Shown here: positions 11,201 to 20,216 of the stretch, piece by piece
Position numbering within the stretch: position 1 is the stretch's first letter
How the letters are laid out: each line of letters begins with the position of its first letter
Source: Epiperipatus broadwayi
Lineage: Eukaryota > Onychophora > Udeonychophora > Euonychophora > Peripatidae
NCBI GenBank assembly: GCA_028023455.1
Contig: JAQFVV010000072.1
Coordinates: forward strand, 1,016,501 to 1,080,500
Direction of reading: 5' to 3'
DNA: 64,000 nucleotides
Made by a program: the position numbers and the translations under genes
The notes under the pieces: generated by a model
Databases searched by the model: none
Seen by the model: only the letters and a program-made list of their open reading frames with translations
Told to the model about the DNA's origin: nothing

Positions 11201-11579
11201 TATTAAATGCCACAAATTAATTAAAAACTGAACATTATATATTATTCAGTACACCAATTACAACACAAATATTACGTGCAAACTTATGTCAAAAAGAATT
11301 TAAACGTAATATATCTTAATACAAAAAATACAAACATTTACATAACGGATAATGACTTTTATGGGTTACATACTAGCTAAAAAAGCAAATAGTTTTATTT
11401 ATTTTAAAACAAATTAAAGAAAAAGTAAAATAAGTTTTAAAAAAAAAGTGAAAGGACATTTGAGTTTTTATGGATAATAATTAATTATTCATTTCCCATT
11501 CTAATTTAGTCTGTGATACGATGCAAAATTTAAAAATGGTTGCACACTAGTGCCCTCTAGTAAAAACTATTACAATTAC
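8264..11579 (-). other. FARP intron (3.3 kb), largely unique AT-rich sequence with one SINE
   Basis: The intron runs from the donor at 11574-11579 (gtaatt on the minus strand) to the acceptor at 8264-8265. The only mobile element I recognise is the tRNA-Gly-derived SINE at 9577-9707. The parts 8264-9576 and 9708-11579 show no open frame with family features and no clear repeat. Confidence 0.75.
9577..9707 (-). mobile_element. SINE with tRNA-Gly(UCC)-like head, 15-bp duplication
   Basis: The body (9592-9692) is flanked by perfect 15 bp copies of ggttaatttaacttt at 9577-9591 and 9693-9707. On the minus strand it starts with a nearly complete tRNA-Gly: GCGTTGG acceptor strand, TGGCCTAGTGG A box, a TTCCAA anticodon loop and a GGTTCGCTTCC B box. 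The tRNA part is followed by ACATTTGACATACG and a run of A. Acceptor and T stems each have one mismatch. The tail and duplication show retroposition, so this is a SINE and not a working tRNA gene. The TGACATA/TGACATG tail recurs in the other SINEs. Confidence 0.88.
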
Positions 11580-11752
11580 CTCCACGGCTAAATTGTTATC
11601 TTTCGCACTAACACTTGTGTTGCGATGCCAACAGACATGAACCGTTGTGTTTGAACGATGCTGTACAAGCCTCTCTGAAGGGCTTTTAGGAGAGGGTAAT
11701 TCTTCCTCATATCGACTGACATCTGGTTTATCCAATACTTCATCTGATGAAC
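11580..11752 (-). CDS. FARP: FARP-like gene, inter-PH linker exon
   Basis: The exon is 173 nt: two bases completing a split serine codon, then 57 codons ending GTG GAG. The acceptor is ttttag and the donor is gtaatt. It encodes an acidic, serine- and proline-rich stretch (EEELPSPKSPSERL) followed by NTTVHVCWHRNTSVS, a signature of the segment just before the second PH domain in FARP1/FARP2. The serine-rich part resembles phosphorylation-prone linkers, but nothing here proves that. The frame stays open past the donor for a few codons, so the exon end rests on the GT and on the phase match to 8156-8263. Confidence 0.92.
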
Positions 11753-12890
11753 CTAAAATATAGACAATAAATTTAAAATATATGTTTCACATGCATGTAA
11801 GATATTTACGTTTAAACAATAATTACTTTTTCATTTTAAGACTTATTAATAAGTAACTCGTTAAAGTCTTCAATTATCTAATTGTAGTTTTTTTTTACCT
11901 GGAGATAAAATAAATATACTCAGAATAAATATACTGTTTTTAGGATGAGGAACAGTTAAAGAAGCTCTAGATTTCTGAAAGCAGTTTTGAAATGCGCGTT
12001 GTGAAATTCATAACAAATATAACTTTCTATTACTGAAACATTAAAATCATTTCTTTATCCCCAAAGAAATTTTAATACACGGATGTATATATTTTGGCTT
12101 CACCCCCCCCTCATGGTTTGGAGAATGCTCCTGAAACAGTGCTTCTTACTAACAACTATTTTTTTTCATTTTAAAAAATTCAAATACTGTTTTTAAAATT
12201 TAAATATTTGGATTTCCTCTTCTACAATATTTTTTTTTTGATTAGAACGAATTGTTTACATTTTGATCCCACGTGTTCTTTATTTGAATATATTGTATTA
12301 CCCAAATGCAAACACATCACATGATTTAATTTCATTTCTACATTTAACGAAACAGAAAGAGGGCACTTTCCCAACAGAGCCATAATATTAATCTTTTTTT
12401 TCCAAATGGTTTCTAAGGTGTTATTTTACTTTTAATTCCACATTCCGCAAATCACTCTTTTTTTCTTTTTTAACAAAGACTTAAAATCGAGATCAAATTT
12501 CACTCCCCTTTCCATATTTACAAAGCCACTTGAAATCTCTGCCTGCAAATTGATACTGATCTTTTATATCTTTTTTAAAAATATTATTGTATAATTAATT
12601 ATGCAAAATTAGTTTCATTTCTCATTATTATCATGCTTATGGTCCTGCATGGGTTGGTGTAATGATAGATTGTGGAATTAAAGCTCTATGTCCCATGGCC
12701 CAGCTGTCACTTATTCATATGAATTCTGAATAATAAACTACTTGATTATTATTATCTAGAGTCATTCTATTTTTTTTTTTTTGTCTCATCTAAAATGTAA
12801 AGTTAATAAATATCATTCATTCCATTTTTTCTAATGTTTTAGAATTTTAATTACATTTTATTTTATACATTTAAATTAAACAGAAGTAAA

Positions 12891-13008
12891 CTACACTTCC
12901 AACTATGAATAAACAACATTCCATGGCAATAAATGTAAAAAAATAAACGGTCCATTTATTTCTTACGTGGAATGTTGTTTATTCATAATTCTTAAAAGTG
13001 TAATTGAT
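12891..13008. repeat. Hairpin: inverted arms around a 40-bp loop
   Basis: Arms reading tatgaataaacaacattcca (about 12903-12924) and its complement (about 12968-12989) are nearly perfect, and the match continues outward through acacttccaac and aaaagtgt. The loop has no recognisable content. It may be a small foldback element; I found no flanking duplication. Confidence 0.5.
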
Positions 13009-13218
13009 TTCCATTTAATTTACATAAACATTAAACTAAGCATATTTAATTTTTATTTTATATATAAATATTTGAAAACCAGGCACTCTTTACAAACCTA
13101 GAGCTTAATTGTAAGTATAGGGGATTTGAACTCAGATTTTCAAGCGCCCTTCAACTATCCACACTATCTCATACAACTGATACACGTGACCACACACATG
13201 TAGAAAAGATAAATAATC

Positions 13219-13263
13219 ACCAATATTTGTATTTTGTGCTAAATCAGCACTCATCAGTTGGTC
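13219..13263 (-). ncRNA. Hammerhead motif, A family, left arm
   Basis: On the minus strand, ACCAA pairs with TTGGT as a perfect five-pair stem I. It is followed by CTGATGA and a five-pair stem II GTGCT/AGCAC with loop GATTT. The second box reads AAAA instead of GAAA, which should lower or abolish activity, and the short stem III palindrome is broken. Confidence 0.65.
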
Positions 13264-13775
13264 CAGATAACCATCTCCTACATATATATATATATAATCA
13301 GTGCTCAGTTTATATTAAGTTAGCAAATCTTCATACTTTAATGGACAGGCTTCAATCCGCTCCAACCACCAACTTTTCAGCCATCCATATCATTGAAAAT
13401 CCGATGATAAAAACTCAAATCTCATGCTTATGCCAATATTATTGCCATGCCCATGTTAAGCTCCAGGTTTGTAAAGAGTGCCTGGTTTTCAAATATTTAC
13501 ACATCAAGCTTGTATCCTGCCCATCCTTCTTATATGTATTCAATGGATAAAATCCTATGCATGAGGGGTCAGAATGACTTGAGGTCAACATGGGCATGAC
13601 AATAATATTGGCGTAAGCATGGGATTTGAGTTTCATCATCGGATTTTCAATGATATGGATGACTGAAAAGTTGGAGGTTGGAGTGGATTGAAGCCTGTCT
13701 ATTAAAATATGAAGATTTGCTATCTTAATATAAACTGAGCACTGATTATATATATGTGTGGGATATGATAATCTG

Positions 13776-13820
13776 GACAAACTGATGAGTGCTGATTTAG
13801 CACAAAATACGGATATTGGT
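13776..13820 (+). ncRNA. Hammerhead motif, A family, right arm
   Basis: CTGATGA at 13782-13788 is followed by stem II GTGCT/AGCAC with loop GATTT, then AAAA where GAAA is expected. Stem I is weakened by one change (ACAAA opposite TTGGT). It is the mirror copy of the motif at 13219-13263 and shares the G-to-A change, so the change predates or was spread by the duplication. Confidence 0.6.
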
Positions 13821-14033
13821 GATTATTTATCTTTTCTACCTGCGTGTGGTCATGTGTATCAGTTGTATAAGATAGTATGGATAGTTGAAGGGTGCTTGAA
13901 AATCTGAGTTCAAATCCCCTATATTTTATATATAAATAAAAGTACAAAAAATCAATACAGGTAAAATGCCTATTATTCAGAAATTTCTAATAGCGAAACA
14001 TAATTTCATAGATGATATTTAATCTTTTATAAT

Positions 14034-14224
14034 AAATAAAACACTCTAAAACAGGATGAGTAGGCATTAGATGGGGATTTATGCCCAAGCCTTCTGGAAT
14101 CCATCGATTACTTTAGCTTGCTGTGAGTGGCAATACGTATAGTGAGTTTTGCCTGTTTTAATAACAGTTATAAGCAAGCATAAGAAAATGGTGATCATGT
14201 GATGTTTATTGAAATAAAACACTC
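14034..14224 (+). mobile_element. B-family element, 5'-truncated, 13-bp duplication
   Basis: The 165 bp insert (14047-14211) is bracketed by aaataaaacactc at 14034-14046 and 14212-14224. It starts within the B-family module at ggatgagtaggca, the sequence directly downstream of the ribozyme cleavage site in other copies, and ends with the family end gtgatcatgtgatgttta. The truncation point lies about 11 bases past the expected cleavage position, so the insert could derive from a self-cleaved RNA. Confidence 0.82.
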
Positions 14225-14399
14225 CTTAAACACTTATAAATTATTAAATTGCAGTGATCTGCCTGTTTTTTTTATATGTATATATTTTAGAAGAGTTTGA
14301 GTTTATAATAAAAGTGCTTTATATATATTCATAAAAGCTGAAAATTTCACAAATGTGAAAAAAGCACAAAATTAGGGATTTCTGATTAATGGTGTTTTA

Positions 14400-14775
14400 C
14401 TTGTAGAATCTCAGCCTCAGGGTGGCCTTTGAGCATTCCATCATCAAATTTTCAATTGGATGGATGGTTGAAGAGTTGGAGTGTGGAATGGTTTGAAGCC
14501 TGTCCATTAAAGTAGGAGGATTTGCTATCTTAATATATATCTGAGCACTTATAGCATATATGTGTAGAGATGGTAATCTGGACCTACTGATGATTGCTGG
14601 TTTAGCATGAAATACGTATATTGGTGATTATTTATCTTTTCAACAAATATGTGTTCGAGTGTATCAGTGTTATGAGATAGAGTGGAGAGTGGTGGGTCGT
14701 GTGAAAGTCTGTGCTCATATACCCTATATATTACATATATAGACACAGGTATATAATAAGCCTGTGTTTCAGTTA
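14400..14775 (+). mobile_element. A-family element (plus strand)
   Basis: This copy shares the A-family body (gcctgtccattaaagtagga, tatcttaatatatat) and the hammerhead at 14581-14625. It ends in gtgctcatataccctatatatt followed by acaggtatataataagcctg, a small hairpin also seen at 7387-7420. I found no clear target duplication, so the ends are approximate. Confidence 0.62.
14581..14625 (+). ncRNA. Hammerhead ribozyme motif, A family (both boxes intact)
   Basis: CTGATGA is at 14587-14593 and GAAA at 14609-14612. Stem II is TGCT/AGCA with loop GGTTT, closed by a T-T mismatch beside the core. Stem III is the perfect palindrome ATACGTAT (14612-14619), again suited to pairing between two copies. 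Cleavage is expected after A14620 (ATA triplet). Stem I pairs ACCTA with TTGGT with one T-T mismatch. Both catalytic boxes are preserved. Confidence 0.68.
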
Positions 14776-15238
14776 TAACATTATACATAAAATATTTAGC
14801 ATTTATTAACAAGTATTAAATCTAAAAGAAGAATTGCCTTCTTGTTTGTAGATATCAGTGTAATTCTTTTAAAACTTCAAAAAGTTCATTTTATATTCTT
14901 TAATTGATTTTCGCAATCAACTTATAAATTTAATTAAAAAAAACTAATTAAGACAAGGATTTAAAATTTCTATTATTTATTACTACTTATAAGTAATTTT
15001 TATTTAATTTAAATTATACATTCTTAACATTACTCAATGTAGGAGTCAACATAAAAAAAGTTCACAAAAATTAAGAAATTTTACTATAGATGGCATAAAT
15101 CATATAAGTAATTTTGTAAAATTAAAAATGGGAAAATAAATATTTTTATAACTTTTGAATAAATTAAGAACAATTTTTAAAATATTTAGTCATTCATGTA
15201 TAATTAAAAAAGAACAAACAAATTAATTATTAATTACA

Positions 15239-16230
15239 ATGAGGACCGCTGAGTGGGGTGTGCAAAAATGCTTCATTGGGGATATAAAATTAAGTGTGGT
15301 GAATAGATATAGTTATTTGGCAATCATCTTGAGTAATCAGAAAAATTGCTTGGATGAATGGGAGAAAAAATTGATAAATGAAGCAAAGCAAAGAAAGAAA
15401 TTGATAAAGAAATTAACAGTTTTCATATAATAAATATGATGTAGCTAGAATTGTATGGAAGGGCGTGGCAGTAGCAGGGTTAACATATGGCAATGATGCA
15501 TTATGTGTTAGTAAAGGGGTATTAGATTACTTAGAAAAAGATGGGTGAGAAAGGTAATATGGTATGCAAAAGATTAGAATAAAGAATTTATACCAGTATA
15601 CTTGTATAAGAGGTGGGATGATTGTGTTAAAAGGATTGTTGAGTGTTGGGCTAGAAGAATAGATGCATTAATAAAGAATAGGGAATTGGAGATATGGAGA
15701 ACTAGTATGGAGAGTAAAAAGAGTTTAAATATATATATAAGTAAACAGAACATTGGGTGCGAATTAATTTATAATAACAGCAAGGAAAATAGTTTATTGT
15801 TTAAGGCTCAAACAGGATCTATAGCAACAAGGGAATATACACGTAAATGCAAAATATGAGTGATTTAGTCTGCAAGTTGGATAAGGAAGGCATAGAAAAT
15901 ATTAGGCATCTCTTAATTCAATGTAAATGCTTGAAAACAGAAAGGGTACAAATAATGAAGTTATGGAAGACTAAATATAAACAAAGTGATTATATAGAAA
16001 GTAGGTTATTGGTTTTTATTTTGGGTTTGGGAACAGATAAAGGGGATTTAGAGATAAAGGCCATAGAATTGACAAAGATTATGTTGTGGAAATGGGATGG
16101 AGCAGATTATGGGAAAACTTAGGGTGGGAAATGGAAAGGAAAGGTAAAGTGGTTAACAGGTTCTCTGGGCATAGGTGCTGAGAGATTCCTGACTCCATTT
16201 AAGGAGAATCACAGTGCATCACATCACATC
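15239..16230 (+). pseudogene. LINE fragment: C-terminal end of a non-LTR reverse transcriptase
   Basis: Three frames (15239-15430, 15602-15859, 15847-16122) read on the plus strand as one decayed protein. The first has YSYLAIILS, the usual LGV-type motif after the RT palm. The region between contains a GLTYGNDAL-like segment. The second has FKAQTGS, and the third has IRHLLIQCKCLKTER, typical of the H-L-L-x-C region near the end of LINE ORF2. Frame changes and stops separate them. The 3' end is near a run of catcaca repeats at 16215-16230. The clade is uncertain. Confidence 0.72.
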
Positions 16231-16424
16231 ATGGGAGTGCCTAGATACAATTTATATGTAAATGAAAATGTTTGCATTTTTGAATCACTTCATTATTAGA
16301 AATATGTCTGGAGTGTAAATATTTTTACATTTAAATATGAGAGGAATGCTTATTTACTTGTGACAAATACTTGAGTCTCAAATTTCTAGATTTGAAATAT
16401 ACTGTGTATTTACTCTTACCATTA

Positions 16425-16810
16425 TACGCGTATTATCAAGGTTATAGCCTTAGTAAATATTACTTACATAATCAATGTGTGTTTAATAAATTTATAATTA
16501 CAACTTTAAATTACAGTAATAGATTTATAAATATAAAATCTTTCCATTGACTCGTTGTAAATCAAAAGATTTTGCGAGTATTAATGTGTAATAAGAAATG
16601 TGGACTTAATCAGTAAAGTATTGAATAGCTTCACGCTCGCAGTCTAACCGCTTCAGCTTCACCTATTTAAATAGAAAGTAGGTTGAAGTAAAGAAGGGTT
16701 CCCCTCTTTTCTTCCATAGCATAAGCTTGTGGTTAAAACACCTGTAGAGGTCCCTACTATCACATTTTATACGCATATTATCGAGATTATAGCCTCAGTA
16801 AATATTTCTT
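16425..16810. repeat. Dispersed repeat family D, two partial copies
   Basis: Sequence around 16429-16468 (ttatcaaggttatagcctta, then gtaaatatta) and 16718-16808 (gcataagcttgtggttaaaa ... tagaggtcccta ... ttatagcctcagtaaatatt) matches the hairpin at 7896-8021. The second copy has loop and right arm in the same order. No coding potential or duplication was found. Confidence 0.5.
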
Positions 16811-17179
16811 ACCATTATGCTAAAACGAACAGTCCGATAGCATTGTTAGAAACATATTTTTTATTTAAATATAAGGAGAATACTTTCTTTACTTAGACTT
16901 GTTATAACAATTGCTTGAGCCTCAAAATATACTTAATATATACTCTAACTTTGCACAAAAACTGAATAGGGTAACACCTTTTTATCACTATAATTAATAA
17001 AACTTATATGTAAAGGGAAATGTTGAGATTTCCAAACATTAATTTATATAAAAAGTAAACATTGCTATTAATAATTTATTTAAAAATAAAATTTATTTTA
17101 AAAATATGTCATAATTACAGTAATTTGCATGGGAGGGAATCAAGTTTATCAATAATATTTTGCAGAACCCGTATGTGTC

Positions 17180-17255
17180 AGACAGTTTAGCCTAGTGGGA
17201 GAGAATCCATTTTTGGAATGTGAGGTTCTTAGATTGATTCCACTAAATGCCTTTG
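17180..17255 (+). mobile_element. Decayed tRNA-derived SINE head
   Basis: The plus strand reads tagcctagtggg (A-box-like), a ttttggaatg anticodon-loop-like segment, and gattgattcc (B-box-like), spaced as in a tRNA. It is followed by a T-rich stretch. No clear duplication is visible and the fold is poor, so this is an old copy or a partial resemblance. Confidence 0.4.
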
Positions 17256-18360
17256 TAAAGTTTTTTTTTAATAGCAATGTATTTTTCTCTCCCTCTTTTT
17301 TTATTATTATGCCATATAATCTTTTTTACAAGTTTTACTAAACAGCATTTTTTTTAATGCAAAATATTTAATTTTTAACAAATTTCACAATGATATTATT
17401 TAATGGAATTCTCTTATTGTAATATAACCCCTACATGATTGTACTATTGACATAGTCTAAAAAATTTATTCATTGGAACAAGCTAAGCAATTGATTTTTT
17501 TAAATAGTCATCCAGCATAATCCTACGAATAAACAAAATAATGTGCAAGGTGTTCTAATGGTTTCTAAAAATGTATTGAATAAACAACCTAAGTAAGAAA
17601 GTTTAAAATTCTTTTCTGGCTAAATAGCTAATTGTCAAACTATATTATAAAGTGTATAATATATATAATATGACTTAGTTATTAATAAGTGTTAAAAAGT
17701 AAAATTATATAGGAGATAATTATATTTTATTGAACGAAAATAAATGGAATTATTTTTTCTAATAGAAACGTAAACAAGTTTTCTGTGAATTAAAAATAAT
17801 GAAAATATCATTAAAACAGAGAACGTTTTAACAAGAAAGTACAAATGGGGTGAAAAATAATGAAAGGATTTTTAAAACAAAGAATGTTTTAACAAGAAGA
17901 TGCAAATGGCATGTAAGAGTTTTATCTGTTATTTAAAATTGACCTACTTTGGCTGGTTCTAATAAAATATTAAAGTTATGTTATTAATAAATAATGTAAG
18001 TATGAAAATTTAAAGTATCAGATTATATTGTAATGGGATGGGGGTATTTGGGATGATGATGATAGTGGTATTCAAAACATAAAATATCAAATTTACAAAC
18101 AAGGATATTATTCACAAATATCAGATTATTAAGTAATAACCTGTATATTTATACTTTACATTTATCTTCAATATAATAATATTAAATCGTGCTTTCACAC
18201 TTCCAACATAAAGCTATAACAACAAATTGAAAACTATTTTTATTAAGTGGCTGAGCACTTTCAAGAAGATGTACTTCTCATATTCATAGTCAGTTATAAT
18301 CCTTTCTTTAGAATCATTATATAAATAAATCTGATATGCAAATTATATGCAAATGAGTCA

Positions 18361-18810
18361 CTAAGACCATCTTTTAGATATCGCAAAACATGCATCCTTA
18401 TGATTAATGGCAAAAGGGTCCTCTGCTATAAAGTATGCTTCTTTTACCTTTCGCTTAATATCATGTCTCTCAGTACAAACTAATTTTGCAGATGTGGGTT
18501 CGAACACGTGTCCTGACAATTTTTGATGTTGAGCAAAAATTGAAGTGCATTCTGGATTCATATGTGCCTTATTGTATCTATACTTGTGTTGTGATATCCT
18601 AGTAGCTATAGTAGCTCTGGTTTCACCATAGTATGATGCTTTGCATCCATTATGAGGGCATGCCACTCTGTACACAGCCTGTGGGGTCTGATCAGAAGCT
18701 ATAGTGTCCTTAGTGTTGTTAATAAGCCTATTAGTTGAGATAGGTGTGTGAAAACTCAAACAAAATTCCTTAGAGAAAGTCTTATAAAACATTTTATGCA
18801 AATAGTGCAC
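18361..18810 (-). pseudogene. Penelope GIY-YIG endonuclease domain
   Basis: This 149-residue frame carries VYRVACPHNGCKASYYGET, the GIY-YIG core (VYRV, YYGET), followed by RISQHKY with the catalytic-type arginine and histidine region. A downstream segment, SAKLVCTERHDIKRKVKEAY, fits the rest of the domain in Penelope-like elements. GIY-YIG nucleases nick the target for priming of reverse transcription. The frame stays open across the domain, but its link to the RT part (18811-18886) is broken by stops or a frameshift, so no full-length enzyme is encoded. Confidence 0.85.
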
Positions 18811-18886
18811 TTAGGGCAACAATATTCAAGGCCTGTTGTCTTCATCTCTGTGTTTTCCAATATTATTTACAAAACATCTAATTTTG

Positions 18887-19264
18887 CTATATACTATATT
18901 GCGCCTGTATCCCTGATTTGATTAAGTTGTTAGTGTAATTAATTAAGTTAGACCTTCTGTCTGCCTCAAACTTGCACAAATAGTGATTTCTGAAGAGAAA
19001 TGATGTCAATCCAGCAAACTTATGAGTCATAGGTGTGTATGATTCACGGTGAATCTGTCCACGAACTTCTGGTGGCTTCATGACCATTGCATAATTAAGC
19101 ATACTTCCTTCTCTGTGTACCTTGATATCTAAGTATTTTACCTCTCGCCCCATATCTTCCCATGTAATATTTAAGTTTAATGATGTGTTCACTTGTATCC
19201 GCTTTTTGATATGCTCAATAATATTTACTGGAGCAGCAACAAATAAGTTGTCCACATACCTCAT
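18887..19264 (-). pseudogene. Penelope reverse transcriptase, C-terminal palm and thumb
   Basis: The 125-residue frame begins at MRYVDNLFVAAP, the RT catalytic motif that normally reads YVDD. Here the second aspartate is asparagine, which should inactivate the polymerase. KYLDIKVHREG follows, matching the next conserved Penelope block, and the frame ends before the linker to the GIY-YIG domain. Upstream RT motifs are missing because the inverted repeat at 19321 begins shortly after. Confidence 0.8.
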
Positions 19265-20051
19265 ATATATTATTATCTACTATGTTGTATTCAGATAATA
19301 CTTGTTTTTCATAAAAATTCAAAGTGCTCAGCCATTTAATAAAAATAGTTTTCAATTTATTGTTATAGCTTTACGTTGGAAGTGTGAAAGCACGATTAAA
19401 TATCAGATTAATATAATAAAGTATTTAAGTAGGATATTATTAAAATGTTAAAGTAATGATTAACATCAAAAATACATACAAAATTTTATATATTAAAGAG
19501 CATGAAATCATGAAATCTGAAAGATCATTGAGCCAACTCCTTACAGCACCTAAAAGTATAATCAACCAGAATTATCAATAAGTAAAAAAAATATCCTTAA
19601 GAAAAACCATTCATCATCATAAATGATCTATCAAAATAATAAATCAACAGTCCATCAAATATGAATCAACAGTCAATCTTATGACTTTATTTTAACAATA
19701 AAAATTATAAACCAACAGTTAATTCTGGTGACTGGATTGGAAATGGGGCTTCGGTAGACCAAGCTAACTATTTAACCCTTGCTAGCTTGTGGCAGATTAT
19801 TGAAACCATTAATTTGGTTGCACCACTCAAGTGCTAATCCATCAGAATATATAACCAGAAATATCTAAACAATAATGCTGGGATTTTAAAACATGCTAAG
19901 ATAAAATGTAGGGTGTGGGCTTTAAAGAATATAAACTTATGTGTAAACCAGGTTGTTGGTTGATAATATTTATTTTTATAAAGCGCAGACGGTATTGAAA
20001 TTAAACTGAGAGAGTGCAAATCTCTCAAGTGCTTATGACTATCACCAGCCA

Positions 20052-20216
20052 ATCAGATCAAGCATTGAGACAGAGAATTTCACAAGAAAAAGGTGGTTCC
20101 ACCTTCTTCAGATTTAAATACTTTAGACTGGCTTGGATATATAGAAAGACAAGTAAAGAGGAAGGTGGAACCACCTTTTTCTTGTGAAATTCTCTGTCTC
20201 AGTGCTTGATCTGATG
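20052..20216. repeat. Inverted repeat with 55-bp arms, hammerhead-like stem at the tip
   Basis: Arms at 20052-20107 and 20161-20216 are nearly perfect complements (gacagagaatttcacaagaa in the left arm). On the minus strand the left inner edge reads CTGAAGA followed by AGGTGG-AA-CCACCT, a first hammerhead box with a perfect stem II. No GAAA follows directly; GTGAAATT comes about nine bases later. It is probably another decayed Penelope-type end. Confidence 0.6.

Larger units (their letters stand above)
13055..13938. mobile_element. A-family double element, two divergent hammerheads, 16-bp duplication
   Basis: The insertion 13071-13922 is flanked by attttatatataaata at 13055-13070 and 13923-13938. 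It consists of two A-family copies in inverted orientation, about 13112-13450 and 13560-13922. Each outer end carries a tRNA T-arm-like GGTTCAAATCCCC-type sequence or its decayed form, and each half has a hammerhead pointing outward (minus at 13219-13263, plus at 13776-13820). The left half is itself bordered by inverted 40 bp segments (13071-13111 and 13451-13494). Frames of 75-113 residues on both strands come from this symmetry and show no domain. Confidence 0.8.
18182..19401 (-). mobile_element. Penelope-like element fragment with terminal inverted repeats
   Basis: Arms of about 80 bp at 18182-18261 and 19321-19401 are inverted copies (cgtgctttcacacttccaac near the outer end). Between them, on the minus strand, are the end of a Penelope reverse transcriptase and a GIY-YIG nuclease. 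Just inside the left arm the minus strand has a GAAG/CTTC stem-loop followed by GAAA, like a decayed hammerhead. The RT N-terminus and fingers are absent, so the unit is a deleted copy. It is the only coding Penelope sequence in the window and a plausible relative of the non-coding elements here. Confidence 0.82.

Noticed and set aside
13227-13947. Frames of 75-113 residues on both strands around 13.2-13.9 kb
   Set aside because: They arise because the A-family element is an inverted duplication; the two frames read the same repeat and show no domain.
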